From Agapetus fuscipes (Eukaryota > Arthropoda > Insecta > Trichoptera > Glossosomatidae), in contig OX637361.1 in assembly GCA_951799405.1 (NCBI GenBank), positions 12,870,170 to 12,934,169 on the forward strand: a stretch of 64,000 bases of DNA, read 5' to 3'. This document shows, piece after piece, positions 9,105 through 19,250 of the stretch (its first letter is position 1; each line of letters starts with the position of its first letter). The position numbers and the translations under genes are program-made. Below the pieces are notes generated by a model. That model had not been told where the DNA came from. It was given only the letters and a program-made list of their open reading frames with translations, and made no database searches.

Positions 9105-9892
9105 GAAGAAATGGACTATCTAAGAAGTATGATTGGGAAAAAACCAAGTGACAGGGTGAGGAATGATTTTGTAAGAGAAGAATGTGGTGTAAGCATAGAG
9201 TTATAAGATATGTCAATGGGTGTAAGGGAAAGTGTGAAAGTGAAGATTAAAATAAGTATGTTAAGATGGTTCGGGCACATGGAGAGAATGAGTGATGAAA
9301 GATTGACGAAGAAAGTATATGTTGCTAGAATAGATGGATGTCGTGGAAGAGGAAGACCGAGAAAGGTATGGATGGACCAAATTTTCGAAAAAGTGAGTGA
9401 ATGGGATATCCAGAGTCATAATAAAAGGAGAGCTTGTATGAAAAAGGTTATGACTCTGGATGAAATGAAAGAAGTATGCAAGGACAGGAAGAAGTGGCGG
9501 CTTATCTGCAATGCTGATTTGTAATGTTGGTTTATTAGTTTGCTACATTTTTTGCATAAGAAATTTTTGACTTTTTTGGTATAGATTTATTTTTAAGGTT
9601 TTGTTGTTTTTTTTGTAAACTTAAATGTTATTTATTACTCGTATTCCTTGACTAATAGGTTGGTATGAGGCTGACCACCCATACTGTAAACAATGGTTCA
9701 CTTTGCCAATGTCACCCCTGTTTCAGGGAATGTCGGCAAGAGTTGCAGGGCTTATGTTCATTTGAGTTTGGATTTTATTTGTAAGTACACAATCAGCATT
9801 TGTAAGCGCGAACTACTGTTTTTTAGTAAACTAACTTTGAATGAATATATCCTTGCAACTTAGATTATAGATTATTATAGATTATAGATCCC
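9105..9892 (+). mobile_element. LINE-T C-terminal ORF plus 3' UTR
   Basis: The ORF end at 9210-9524 reads SVKVKIKISMLRWFGHMERM, then GRGRPRKVWMDQI and DRKKWRLICNADL before the stop. An insertion near 9190-9220 breaks the upstream frame. The 3' UTR and TTAGATTATAG-type tail follow. This is the GAGAGCTT-type subfamily, also at 22249, 38879, 40927, 47693 and 51965. 9893-10208 holds nothing I recognise. Confidence 0.75.
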
Positions 9893-10208
9893 TGTTGAAG
9901 TACGGACGCCTATAAATTTCAATGACCAGTCTAGTCTATTGCTAAACTTTTTATCCTACAGAGGAAAACGCATAAAAAGGTCAGAAACAATAAAATGATT
10001 TAATAAAGTCGCCTCCCGCTTTACAAAATTCACTTTTATTGAATATGCGAGTCAGTCCTACCAGTGAGCGGTACAGGGAAATGCGAGAGGGGTCGTAAAG
10101 ATATAAATCGGAGAGTAAAAAATGTGGCCCGCCATGAAATAAAGCTGTAAAATACAAATACAAATAATAGCCATAAAGTCAAGAGAATAATCATAAAAAA
10201 CAATCCTA

Positions 10209-10421
10209 TACCCGTAGTACGAGTTTTTTTACAATACTCATTGAGTATTCGAGAAAAATGTATGTGAACTTGAAAAGCACCTCTGCCAAAAAGAGTCTCA
10301 AAACAGAGGTGCCAAAAAAAGTTTCAAAACTCGTTTCGCCAGAGGTGCTATGCAAGTTCACATACATTTTTCTCGAATACTCAATACTTCGAGTATTGTG
10401 AAAAAACTCGTACTACGGGTA
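10209..10421. mobile_element. M4 MITE with long TIRs
   Basis: Arms of about 75 bp are inverted, starting TACCCGTAGTACGAGTTTTT and ending near the CACCTCTG core. The outermost bases resemble those of M3 (GTACCC then TAGTACGAGTT), so the two may share a transposase source. No ORF. Confidence 0.8.
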
Positions 10422-10539
10422 CAGGAGCAGTAAGCCGCGGTGTGGATAAACAAGGACAGAGGCAGGTACTGAAAGTCACAAGTTGATCGATTTAGGAAAA
10501 TATTAAATTGTAGCAAATAAAAAGGAGAAATTGAATTAA

Positions 10540-10815
10540 ATTGAATGGCTGAAACTGGAGCCAAATCAAAGATTGAAGAACCGATAAGAAGAGTTAACAC
10601 AATGTTTGGAGAGCGTTCATTTGCAGTTGCTGGTCCTCTGGCCTGGAACTACCTGCCACATCATGTGAGAGAGCTAGAGGGCCATGGAAAGTTCCGGAAA
10701 GCACTGAAGACAACCAAATTGCTGGCATCATTTGCACAAGCGCCCTTGGAGTGACTACATCACGAAACGGCGCTATAAATAAATCATCAACTCATCATCA
10801 TCATCATTATCAAAG
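10540..10815 (+). mobile_element. CR1-like LINE (C2) 3' end
   Basis: The ORF fragment (10545-10754) has GERSFAVAGPLAWNYLP near the C-terminus, then a stop. A 3' UTR hairpin GCGCC / GGCGC encloses CTTGGAGTGACTACATCACG, followed by a degenerate (ATC)n tail. It is strongly 5'-truncated. Other copies are at 32690-33735 and 48595-49072. Confidence 0.75.
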
Positions 10816-11051
10816 TTTTATTCTTCATAATAGAATTTTATTTATATTATCACTGTTAGGAAATGTTAAATACAAAGCGATAATAAAAGCAAGAGTATTG
10901 AAAGCGCCATCTAACGTTTCAGGTAGGAAGCTTATCATGTTTTCATGTTATTTCCTGTAACTTTAGTTCTAAAGCTCTGACATCCGGGTGGAGCTTACAC
11001 ACGTTCACCGACAGAGCAAGGTAACAAAAAAAAATACCGCCACTGTTCATA

Positions 11052-11272
11052 TTTCTATAATCTATAATCTGAGCTGCAAAGATATGTGAACATTTAAGGC
11101 TCATATTAAATGCATGCTCACAGACAGGCACATGAGGTTCGCGCCTACACATTATGCATACAAATCAACAAAACCTCACATGAAAATAAACCTTGCAACT
11201 CCTGCTGCTTTTCCCTCAAACCGATTTTTACAGCACGGGGAGTCAGCCTCATACCAACCTATTAGTCAAGGA
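11052..11272 (-). mobile_element. LINE-T 3' UTR, diverged
   Basis: From a CTATAATCTGAGCTGC tail to CTCATACCAACCTATTAGTCAAGG. It is an older copy with many differences. 10816-11051 and 11273-11364 show nothing else that I recognise. Confidence 0.65.
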
Positions 11273-11364
11273 GCAAGGAGGATTCATTTTTGAGTCTCAA
11301 TAATTCTGTATACCATAAATTTCTGTATATTTCTGATGTAATAATCTCTCTTCATGCCAATCCT

Positions 11365-11901
11365 ACGCAACGTAACTAAGCTACACAAATGGTGTAACTT
11401 CTTGCCTGCGTTATCCCCGAAGGGGTCGCATGTGGTGATTCGGGACCTTTATATTTTTACGGGTAAAGGGGCCGGCCTCACACCAATTTCCCAGCTCCCG
11501 AGAGGGCTGGTTCCCATTTATTGTGAAGGCTGAGTAAACCTTGCCGGTATTTAGGTTGAAAATAAACACCGAAACGGAAAACCATTTCTGATACCTTTGG
11601 TGGGGATCGAACCCTTGCTCTCAGCATAGAACGCAAGCACTCTACCAACTGAGATATCGACCAGACTTTTTACGAGCTTGGTCGTCACTACAAAGAAGCA
11701 ATTTTCAAACAAGACCCAGTTGCTGTAATGCTAGATGAACCTTTGGTGACCGGTCTCTTTGTAAAGGTTTATGAATTTTTCAACCCAGCGAAGAGCATAT
11801 TTGAAAATCTAAATGGGATATTTTTTTGTGCTCTGCCGGGTGTCGAATCCACAACCTTCCATTTACGAGTCCGAAATGTTACCACTGGACTACGGAACGG
11901 T
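11365..11901 (-). mobile_element. SINE-A/SINE-B dimer
   Basis: Read on the minus strand: SINE-A tRNA-like head, body, AAGCTCGTAAAAAG junction, then the SINE-B tRNA-like head with GGTTCGATCCC-type B box, and the SINE-B body ending at GCTTAGTT(A)CGTT. This copy keeps the longer SINE-B with the GTGTCAGAAATG-like stretch. 11902-12284 has no recognised feature. Confidence 0.75.
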
Positions 11902-12284
11902 TTAAATATATTTTTCTGGGATTACACAAGCGTGTACTTGGGACAAAAGCGCAGCCGAGAAGGAATTGATTTCCTTGTGTTTTATGTAACTCGGCGGGCA
12001 AACGTCCACAACAGAAGCTTGCTCGCCATGCTGACGATAATAATAATAATCATAGAGTGGAATAGAAGCCGCAGCAGCGGGACGTACTCCCGGATGTGCG
12101 TAGACAAATAAATAAAGATGAGTAATTGAATGTGAATGAAAAACATACATTTTGAAGTATGTATCTACGCTTTTAGCAGAACTTGCGTAGACTGTAAAAC
12201 TGTCGTAGCTTGCATAAAGGATAATGCAGACAGACGATTCTCAATTCTTCCTAGAGTACTAATTTATTTGGTTCTTGATTATAG

Positions 12285-12515
12285 ATTGATATGCGGCTGA
12301 CCACCCATGCTGTAAAAATGGTTCACTTTGCCAATGTCACCCCTGTTTCAGGGAAGGTCGGCAAGAGTTGCAGGGTGTATGTCCATTTGAGATTTGGTTT
12401 TTATGTTGCAGGTTCACATGGGGCATGTGCAAGCGCGAACTTGTACGTGTCTGGTTGTGGGAATGCATGTAATGTGAATCTCCAATGGAACATATCTTTG
12501 CAACTTAGATAAGAT
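12285..12515 (+). mobile_element. LINE-T 3' UTR
   Basis: Starts at GGTATGCGGCTGACC-type sequence and ends at GCAACTTAGATAAG. The next bases (GATTGCTAACGGAGTACATTT) are also found, changed slightly, just after the LINE-T tail at 12993, so this end and its flank were probably duplicated together. Confidence 0.7.
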
Positions 12516-12560
12516 TGCTAACGGAGTACATTTATTTACTAAATTCATATTGAAATTCAT

Positions 12561-12993
12561 GAGTATCCAGAGTCAAAATAAAAGGAGAGCTTGTATGAAG
12601 AAGGTTATGACTCTGGATAAAATAAAAAAAGTAGGTATGTAAGGACAGAAGGAAATGGCGGTCGATCTGTAATGTTGGCGGCTAGGACTAAGGTTTTTAA
12701 ATTAGAATTGTGTATTCTGTATTTGTTTTGATGTTTATACCTATTAAAAAAATGAAATTTATTGCTTATGTTCCTTGGATTATAAGTCGGTATGCGACTG
12801 ACCACCCATGCTGAAGAAAATGGTTCACTTTGCCAATGTTACCCCTGTTTCAGGGAAGAGTTGCAGGGTGTATGTTCATTTGAGATTTGGGTTTTTATAT
12901 TGTGGCGCGTACTTATGCATGTCTGCTGGTGAAAAAACATAGAATGTGAATCCCCAATGTTACATATATTTACAACTTAGATTAGATTAGATA
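12561..12993 (+). mobile_element. LINE-T 3' end with coding remnant
   Basis: Begins inside the ORF (MKKVMTLD-like codons, then a frame-breaking change near 12632), passes the stop region at about 12680 and the 3' UTR to the TTAGATTAGATAG tail. A deletion removes part of the UTR near 12855. Confidence 0.7.
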
Positions 12994-13009
12994 GATTGAA
13001 AACGGAGTA

Positions 13010-14100
13010 CCTTTATTGACTTAATTCATGTTGAAACTCAGTCCATACATATCAGGCGCATATTATTTTCAAGATACCTGGAATATCAATCCTACACGTA
13101 TCCATTTCGAATATTCTACGAACTCTTATAAATATATATATTCGTGCTCTTGCAGTTGTTTACTTGGGCGTAAATAACACAAAAATCATCGTAGAGCTAT
13201 GGGAGTTAGCGTATTAGAAAGAGCGGAAAATTTCATGTAGGATAACATTCTTTTTTTTTCTTTTTTTTTTTTTAATTGTGCACAACAGGTCACCCTTATT
13301 ACAGTGCACCCTCACAGCCATCAACACGCTGGGAGGAACTCTATTGCAAGATTTTTAAATATTAATAAATTAAACTCAAAAATGTCTATTTTAGACTTAT
13401 TTAGACTTTCTCCAAGTCACAGGGTGTTGCGCCACGACATCAGTACGGCTTTTCGGTACATGAAATAGATCATGTCCTCGCCCTCGGGTGTAGTCGTCAG
13501 GCACATACAACCTGTAGCCCTCCAACAGGGTGGGACTGTCAATTAAGCCGTTGATGACCTTATGAGTGAGCACCATAAGGGACCTGTTGCGCCTCGTTTC
13601 CAGGCTTCTAAATCCAGTCTCCCGAAGTAGCTCCTCATGATGCATGAATTGTGGATAACTTCCACACCGCCTCATGAGGAGATACCTGAGAAACTTTTTT
13701 TGGACTTGTTCTTTCATACATATCTATGTACTTCCGCTGGTAAGGAGTCCAAACCTCGACAGCGTACTCTAATTTGAATCGTATAACGCAGCTAAAGACG
13801 TCCACCATCGCTCTGGGCTCAGTGAGTTGTTTGCTCACTCTAATTCATAACTCATTTCTGACTAAAATGTCGCTTATGCCTTTGAACCGTTGATATATCC
13901 TCTATATGAGGTTTCCAACTTAGGTGTTTATCGATTAAAATTTGGTTCTTGCTAATGGAGTACATTTATTGATTTAATTCAGGTTAAAACTCAGTAGCAT
14001 ATAATACCGATAAGATACCTGGAATATCAATCCTACACGTACAGCCATCCATTTCGAATATTCTACGAACTCTTATAAATATATTCGCGCTCTTTCTAGA
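13010..14100. repeat. Direct repeat pair of unknown family
   Basis: About 140 bp at 13010-13150 recurs in the same orientation at 13938-14100. Both contain GATACCTGGAATATCAATCC and CGAATATTCTACGAACTC. Between them lies the minus-strand LINE fragment. They could be LTR-like ends or a segmental duplication; I cannot tell. Confidence 0.5.
13397..13860 (-). pseudogene. Jockey/CR1-type LINE RT C-terminal fragment
   Basis: Two minus-strand frames join as one protein with a frameshift near 13700. The upstream frame has FKLEYAVEVWTPYQRKYID, and the downstream frame has VQKKFLRYLLMRR and ETRRNRSLMVLTHKVINGL. This is the thumb/C-terminal part typical of Jockey- and CR1-like RT proteins. The palm domain is missing. 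Confidence 0.65.
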
Positions 14101-14248
14101 AAGGTTTCTCGGTTGGGGTCCTCTCACGCATTTGTCTCAGTGAACTTTACAATATTCCTGTCTATTCTAAGGCTAGCACTGTTAGGGAGGGCAGGAACCA
14201 TAAGGCGGGTAATGGTGCGGACTCAGTGCCGTCTACATACCGAGTACT

Positions 14249-14489
14249 GTACCCTTAGTACGAGTTGCCAAACTTGAGAAAAGTAAAATTTACGGAAAAT
14301 ATTACAGAGGGATTTCTCCCAAAATCTGCCGTTTTTGTTTCTTACACTTTGTGGTCTTAGCAAAAGAGTTACAGTGATGAAGAAAATCAGTTCAAACAAA
14401 CAAAAAAGGCAGATTTTGGGGAAAACCACTCTTAAATACTTTCCGTAAACTTTACATTACTAAAGTTTTGCAACTCGTACTAAGGGTAC
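14249..14489. mobile_element. M3 MITE with about 90-bp TIRs
   Basis: Ends begin GTACCCTTAGTACGAGTTGC in both directions, and the arms continue inward through TTTACGGAAA and AAATCTGCC with scattered mismatches. The centre contains TGGTCTTAGCAAAAGAG. Partial copies lie at 6158-6356 and 58515-58600. No ORF and no clear target duplication. Confidence 0.8.
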
Positions 14490-14580
14490 TGCAGAGCTTT
14501 AGAGTGGGCGAAACTATCGGAAGAGTTTTGATAGCAGAAAATAAACACTAAAATAGAACAACTTTTCGTTAAAAGCTGTA

Positions 14581-15078
14581 AACGCAACTAAGCTACACAT
14601 ATAGTGTAACTTCTTGCCTGCGTTATCCCCGAAGGGATCGCATGTGGCGATTCGGAACCAATTTATTTTTACGGGAAAGGGGGCCGGCCTCACACCAACC
14701 ACTTTCAGTTGAAGTCGGGATTTCCCAGCTCCCGGGGGGGGCTGGTTCTCATTTCTTGTGAAGGCTGAGTAAGCCTTGAGATCGAACCCTTGCTCTCGGC
14801 ATGGAATGCAAGCATTCTACCAGTTGCGAGCTATCAACCTTTTTACGAGCTTGGTCGTCGTCGCTACAAAGCGCCAATTCTCAAGCAAGACTCAAATGCT
14901 GTAAGGCTGAATGGACCTTTGGTGATCGGTCATTGGTAAAGGTTTATGAATTTTTCAACCCAGCGAAGAGCAAATTTGAAAATATTAATGGTATATTTTC
15001 TGTGCTCCGCCGGGATTCGAACCCACAACCTTCCATTCAGAGGCTGAAGTGTTACCACTGAACTACGGACCGGTCCAT
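14581..15078 (-). mobile_element. SINE-A/SINE-B dimer with 7-bp target duplication
   Basis: Same arrangement as 11365-11901: SINE-A head at the right, SINE-B 3' end at the left. AGCTGTA flanks the whole unit at 14574-14580 and 15079-15085, so both halves moved as one retroposon. The SINE-B half lacks the internal GTGTCAGAAATG stretch. Confidence 0.8.
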
Positions 15079-15370
15079 AGCTGTAGAGGCTAATAAAATG
15101 TTAAAAATAGAACACTCAATTACCATAAGTTGTAATGGACCTTCTAAGAAGTATGATTGGGAAAAAACGGGGTGATGGGATGAGCAATGATCGTGTAAGA
15201 GAAGAATGTGGTACAAAAGAAAGTGTGAAAGTAAAGATTAAAAGAGGTTTACTGAGATGGTTTGATTGTATAGAGAGAATGAATGATGAAAGACTGACGA
15301 AGAAAGTAAATGTTACAAGAATAGATGGATGTCGTGGTTGAGGAAGACCGAGAGAGGTATGGATGGACCA

Positions 15371-15806
15371 ATCTAATCTAATCTAATCTAATCTAAGCTG
15401 CAAAGATATATATCATTTAAGATTTATACTAAATGCATTCCCACAAGCAGATATGTATAATTTCGCGCTAACACATGCCGCATGTGGACCTACAATATAA
15501 AAACCCAATCTCAAATGAACATAAGCCTTGCAACTCTTGCCGTCCTTCCCTGAAACAGGGGTGACATTGGCAAAGTGAACCAATTTTTATATTATGGGTG
15601 GTCAGCCGCATAACAACCTATAAGTCAAGGAACATACATGACAAATTACATTTTTTTTAAATCAAAGAATAAAAATAACAATATATACATGGACATAAAA
15701 AACTAAATCATAAAACCAATTTCACTTTAACAAACCCTAGCCGCCAACATCACAGATCAACCGCCATTTCTTTCTATCCTTGCATACTTCTTTCATTTCC
15801 TCCAGA
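15371..15806 (-). mobile_element. LINE-T inserted in a LINE-T of opposite strand
   Basis: (TTAGA)n tail at 15371-15394, 3' UTR, and a short piece of the ORF end, 5'-truncated at CTCCAGA. Only a few positions differ from 6759-7190. No target duplication could be recognised. Confidence 0.75.
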
Positions 15807-16078
15807 TTCCAAAAATAGCAAATGAATGGGATATCCAGTCATAATAAAAAGAGAGCTTGTATGTATGAAAAAGGTGATGACTCTGGATGAAATTAAAGAA
15901 GTATGTAAGAAAAAAAAATGGTGGTTGATATGTAATGCTGGCGCTTCAGGCTAAGGCTTTAAATTTTTTTTTTATTTATTATAGATGATGTTTGGTTGAT
16001 TTAATTTTATTGTTTAGTGATTGTTTGTTTTATATACTAAACTGTAATTAATTGCTCTTATTCCTTGACTTATAGGTT

Positions 16079-16287
16079 TAAGATCTCAAGGCTTACTCAG
16101 CCTTCACAAGAAATGAAAACCAGCCCCCCCGGAAGCTTGGAAACCCCCACATCAACTAAAAGTGGTTGGTGTGAGGCCGGCCTCCTTACCCGTAAAAATA
16201 AATAGGTCCCGAATCGCCACATGCGACCCCTTCAGGGATAACGCAGGCAAAAGTTGCACTATATGTATAGCTTAGTTGCGTTTTTTT
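16079..16287 (+). mobile_element. 5'-truncated SINE-B
   Basis: Begins at the remnant of the B box (GATCTCAAGG), contains ACTCAGCCTTCACAAG and GTGGTTGGTGTGAGGCCGGC, and ends AGCTTAGTTGCG. TTATAGGTT at 16070-16078 and 16288-16296 is a perfect 9-bp target duplication within the LINE-T UTR. Confidence 0.8.
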
Positions 16288-16976
16288 TTATAGGTTAGTA
16301 TGAGACTGACCACTGATACTGTAAATAATCTTCACTATGCCAATGTCACCCCTGTGTAATGGAAGGTCGTTAAGTGTCACAGGGCTTATGTTGATTTGAG
16401 ATTGGGTTTTATATTGTAGGTTCACATTCGGCATGTAATTATACGTGTCTCCTTGTGGGAATACATTTAATGTAATGTATCTTTGCAACTTAGATTATAT
16501 ATTATAGATTTACAATACAAAAGTACTATTTGTGTAGCATTCAACACATCAGACTGTTACTGTGGCGTCAATAGAAATAGAAATCCTCCAATTAGTCCCC
16601 GTTAAGGCATTAGCGCCTCATTGTGACAGCTTGCTGTGTGGTGTATGGCGTGTAGCAGGGAGGTTATGGATATCCTTATCCGTATCCTAAACTATCGGAT
16701 ATCCAAAATATAAGAAATGTGCGTATCCGTAACCGAAACCGAAATAAAAGATTCGGATAATAGTGGAATCTAAATGAAACCTGTTTTGACAAGTTTTCGT
16801 TTTCGCTCGTCGACTCGTCCAGTCGATAAAATAGCTCAGTTGGTAGAGTGCTTGCATTCTATGCCATGAGCTCGCGTTCAAATCCCGCCGAGGGTGTCAG
16901 AAATGATTCCCCGTTTCGGTGTTTATTTCAAGCCCCAAAATAAAATACGGGCAAGGTTTACACAGCCTTCACAAGA

Positions 16977-17096
16977 CAACGACGTTAGCCATGTTGAAAG
17001 CACCGGTTCCCATAGATCACCGAAGTTAAGCAACATTGGGCGCGGACAGTACTTGGATGGGTGACCGCTCAGGTACACCGCGTGTCGTTGGCATCT
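16977..17096 (+). rRNA. 5S rRNA-derived segment forming the 5' end of a chimeric SINE
   Basis: About 120 bp match an animal 5S rRNA from end to end: CAACGACGTTAGCC at the start, GATCACCGAAGTTAAGCAAC (A box and intermediate element), CTTGGATGGGTGACCGC (C box) and GTGTCGTTGGCA at the end. It runs straight into the SINE-A tRNA-like head at 17097. AAGA at 16973-16976 and 17407-17410 brackets 5S plus SINE-A together. I read it as the 5S-derived head of one retroposed unit, not a working rRNA gene. Two independent insertions remain possible. Confidence 0.7.
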
Positions 17097-17406
17097 TGGA
17101 CCGGTCCGTAGTCCGTAGTGGCAACACTTCGGACTCGTAAATGGAAGGTTGTGGATTCGGATCCCGGCGGAACACAAAAATATACCATTTATATTTCGAA
17201 TGTGCTCTTCGCTGAGTTGAAAAATTCATAAACCTTTACCAAAGACCGGTCACTGAAAGGTCCATCCAACCTTACAACAACTGGGTCTTGCTTGAGAATT
17301 GGCGCTTTCTACAGCGACGACCAAGCTCGCAGAGGGCTCTTGAGGTGTGATACACACAAAAACAGCGCTCACCAAATAAATCATCCTAATATTATTATTA
17401 TTTATT
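17097..17406 (+). mobile_element. SINE-A, C1-LINE tail type
   Basis: Head GACCGGTCCGTAGTCCGTAG, B-box region GGATTCGGATCCC, body, junction AAGCTCG, then GAGGGCTCTTGAGGTGTGAT and AACAGCGCTC, ending in a TATTATT tail. The head variant, with its repeated GTAGTCC and GGATTCGG, is the same as in the poly(A)-type copy at 52508. Confidence 0.8.
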
Positions 17407-17829
17407 AAGAAATGAGAACCAGCCCCCCCCGTGAGCTGGGAAACCCCCACTTCAACTGAAAGTGGTTGGTGTGAGGCCGGCTCCCTTACCCGTAAAAATA
17501 AATAGGTCCCGAATCGCCACATGCGATCCCTTCGGGGGTAACGCAGGCAAGAAGTTACACTATATGTGTAGCTTAGTTGCATCTTATCCATATTATCTAT
17601 ATCCGAAACATCATATCCATAACATCCCTAGTGTATAGTGTATAGCAGAGGTGCCCATATGGTCGATGGCGATCGACTGGTCGATCGCGGGAGAGTTTAA
17701 GGTCGATCGCCGACGATAGCTAAAATTTCAGTGATCGACCTTAAAACTGATTTGACATTTTGCACTCAATGCAGTACTACTTATGCTATTTTTTTTTTTC
17801 TTAAAAAATATTTATACCCGTGCATTATG

Positions 17830-18417
17830 CTTTTATGAGGCGTGGCTTTTATGAGGCTTTAGTGGGCGCGTTTGTGATGTCTCGGATTGACTATTGTTCG
17901 ACGCTTTATAGTGGTCAGCCAAAGAAGCAGTTCAATCGCTTTCAATCTGTGTTGAATTCGGCAGCAGACTCATATTGGGGATACCAAAATTCGCTCACAT
18001 CACTCCGCTGTTAAAAACACTACATTGGCTTCCGTGTTTGTGTGATGGTATATAAAGCCATCAATGGCTTGGCTCCACCTTATTTGACTGACATGATGTT
18101 GCCTGTTGAGATGGGTATAAGGAGGCAGACACTCAGATCCGCGGGCGATGGAGTAGTCAATTTGGTTCAGCCACGCCGTCAGATTCGTACAAATTTCGGA
18201 GACCGCGCTTTCCGTGTTGCGGGTCCGGTGGACTGGAACAGACTGCCACCCGGAGTGAAGAACTCCGAATCTATGGATGTATTTCGCGGAGCGCTCAAGA
18301 CATACCTTTTTAGAAAGTCTTATCCATGATCGGAGAGGGCCCTTGAGGTGTGACACACACAAAAACGGCGCTCTCTTATCATTTGTAATTTAAAATAAAT
18401 TAGCCTGATATTATTAT
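17830..18417 (+). pseudogene. C1 LINE 3' end, frameshifted
   Basis: Coding segment 17850-18329 matches residues from VSAFVMSRIDYCST to the C-terminus of the ORF at 7402-8841, with frame breaks near 17975 and 18030. The hairpin UTR and (TAT)n tail follow. It is inserted in hAT-c. Confidence 0.75.
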
Positions 18418-18832
18418 TAGTATGTAAGGACAGAAAGAAATGGCGGTTGATCTGTAATGTTGGCGAATAGGGTTTATTAAATTGGAATTTGTTTTTGTTT
18501 GTAAATGGATATTTTGTATTTGGATATTATTATTTAATGATGTATAAAATGTAATTTGTCGTGTGTGTGTGTTCCTTGAATTATAGGTTGGTATGCGGCT
18601 GACCACCCATGCTGTAAAAATGGTTCACTTTGCCAATGTCACCCCTGTCTCAGAGAAGGACGGCAAGAGTTGCAGGGTGTATGTCCATTTGAGATTTGGT
18701 TTTTATGTTGTAGGTTCACATGAGGCATGTGCAAGCGCGAACTTGTACGTGTCTGGTTGTGAGAATGCATGTAATGTGAATCTCCAATGTAACATATCCT
18801 TGCAACTTAGATTAGATTAGATTAGATTATTA
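18418..18832 (+). mobile_element. LINE-T 3' end
   Basis: The last codons of the ORF (DRKKWRLICNVG-like), the 3' UTR, and a TTAGATTAGATTAGATT tail. It is nearly the same as 45784-46208, 46645-47095 and 21113-21417, which points to a recent burst of this subfamily. Confidence 0.8.
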
Positions 18833-19250
18833 TTATTATGAGTTACATTTGGTGGGCTAAACAGTTAAAATGTCGATCTCCCATTCATAAATTTTTGCTA
18901 GGTCGATCTCCTCAGGAAAAAGTATGGGCACCCCTGGTGTATAGTATGAGGAGCCTCAGCTCTGTTGTTCACTAAGTGAATAGGTTTATGTGAAAGATAC
19001 AACTTAGTGGCGCGCTAATAGAGGAGTCATGAATAATTCAGCGAGGAGTTCAGTTGTAGGAGAGATGCTGTGGGACACACACACATACGCATACACATCA
19101 TTAGTCTACTTGTTACTTTATAAATAAACTTGACTCGATGACGTCACCAATACGCTACGCTCCTACTCCACTAAGCTGCACATATAGTGTAACTTCTTTC
19201 CGCGTTTTCCACGGAGGGGTTGACAATGTAATTTGGTGTGTATGTTGCTT

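Larger units (their letters stand above)
15132..16510 (+). mobile_element. LINE-T copy broken by two nested insertions
   Basis: Coding part 15132-15370 ends at GGATGGACCAA, resumes at 15807 with TTCCAAAAATAGC and runs into the 3' UTR at 16078. It resumes again at 16288 and ends in a TTAGATTATATATTATAG tail. The inserts are a minus-strand LINE-T (15371-15806) and a SINE-B (16079-16287). The coding frame carries an in-frame TGA just after GCRG and is dead. Confidence 0.75.
16822..17580 (+). mobile_element. SINE-B long form, interrupted by a 5S-SINE-A chimera
   Basis: tRNA-like head with A-box TAGCTCAGTTGGTAGAGTG and B-box-like GTTCAAATCCC, the GTGTCAGAAATG stretch, then ACACAGCCTTCACAAGA at 16976. 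It resumes at 17407 with AAGAAATGAGAACCAGCC and ends AGCTTAGTTGCATC. Confidence 0.75.
16656..17630. mobile_element. hAT-d non-autonomous element
   Basis: Ends CAGGGAGGTTATGGATAT and, inverted, TAGGGATGTTATGGATAT. Flanking octamers GCGTGTAG (16648-16655) and GTGTATAG (17631-17638) differ by two transitions, consistent with an aged 8-bp hAT duplication. It contains an interrupted SINE-B and no transposase. Confidence 0.65.
17646..18936. mobile_element. hAT-c non-autonomous element with perfect 8-bp duplication
   Basis: Ends CAGAGGTGCCCATA and, inverted, CAGGGGTGCCCATA; both sides continue with related GGTCGATC sequence. GTGTATAG stands on each side (17638-17645 and 18937-18944). The interior is taken up by a C1 LINE end and a LINE-T end. 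No transposase. Confidence 0.85.

Noticed and set aside
9105..9275. Twin-priming 5' inversion with 8945-9078
   Set aside because: The inverted piece overlaps the same coding region as the forward piece, whereas twin priming gives adjacent, non-overlapping segments.
18593..18820. Conserved small protein repeated many times (MRLTTHAVKMVHFANV...)
   Set aside because: It recurs only because the LINE-T 3' UTR recurs; frames break freely between copies and the coding stop lies upstream.
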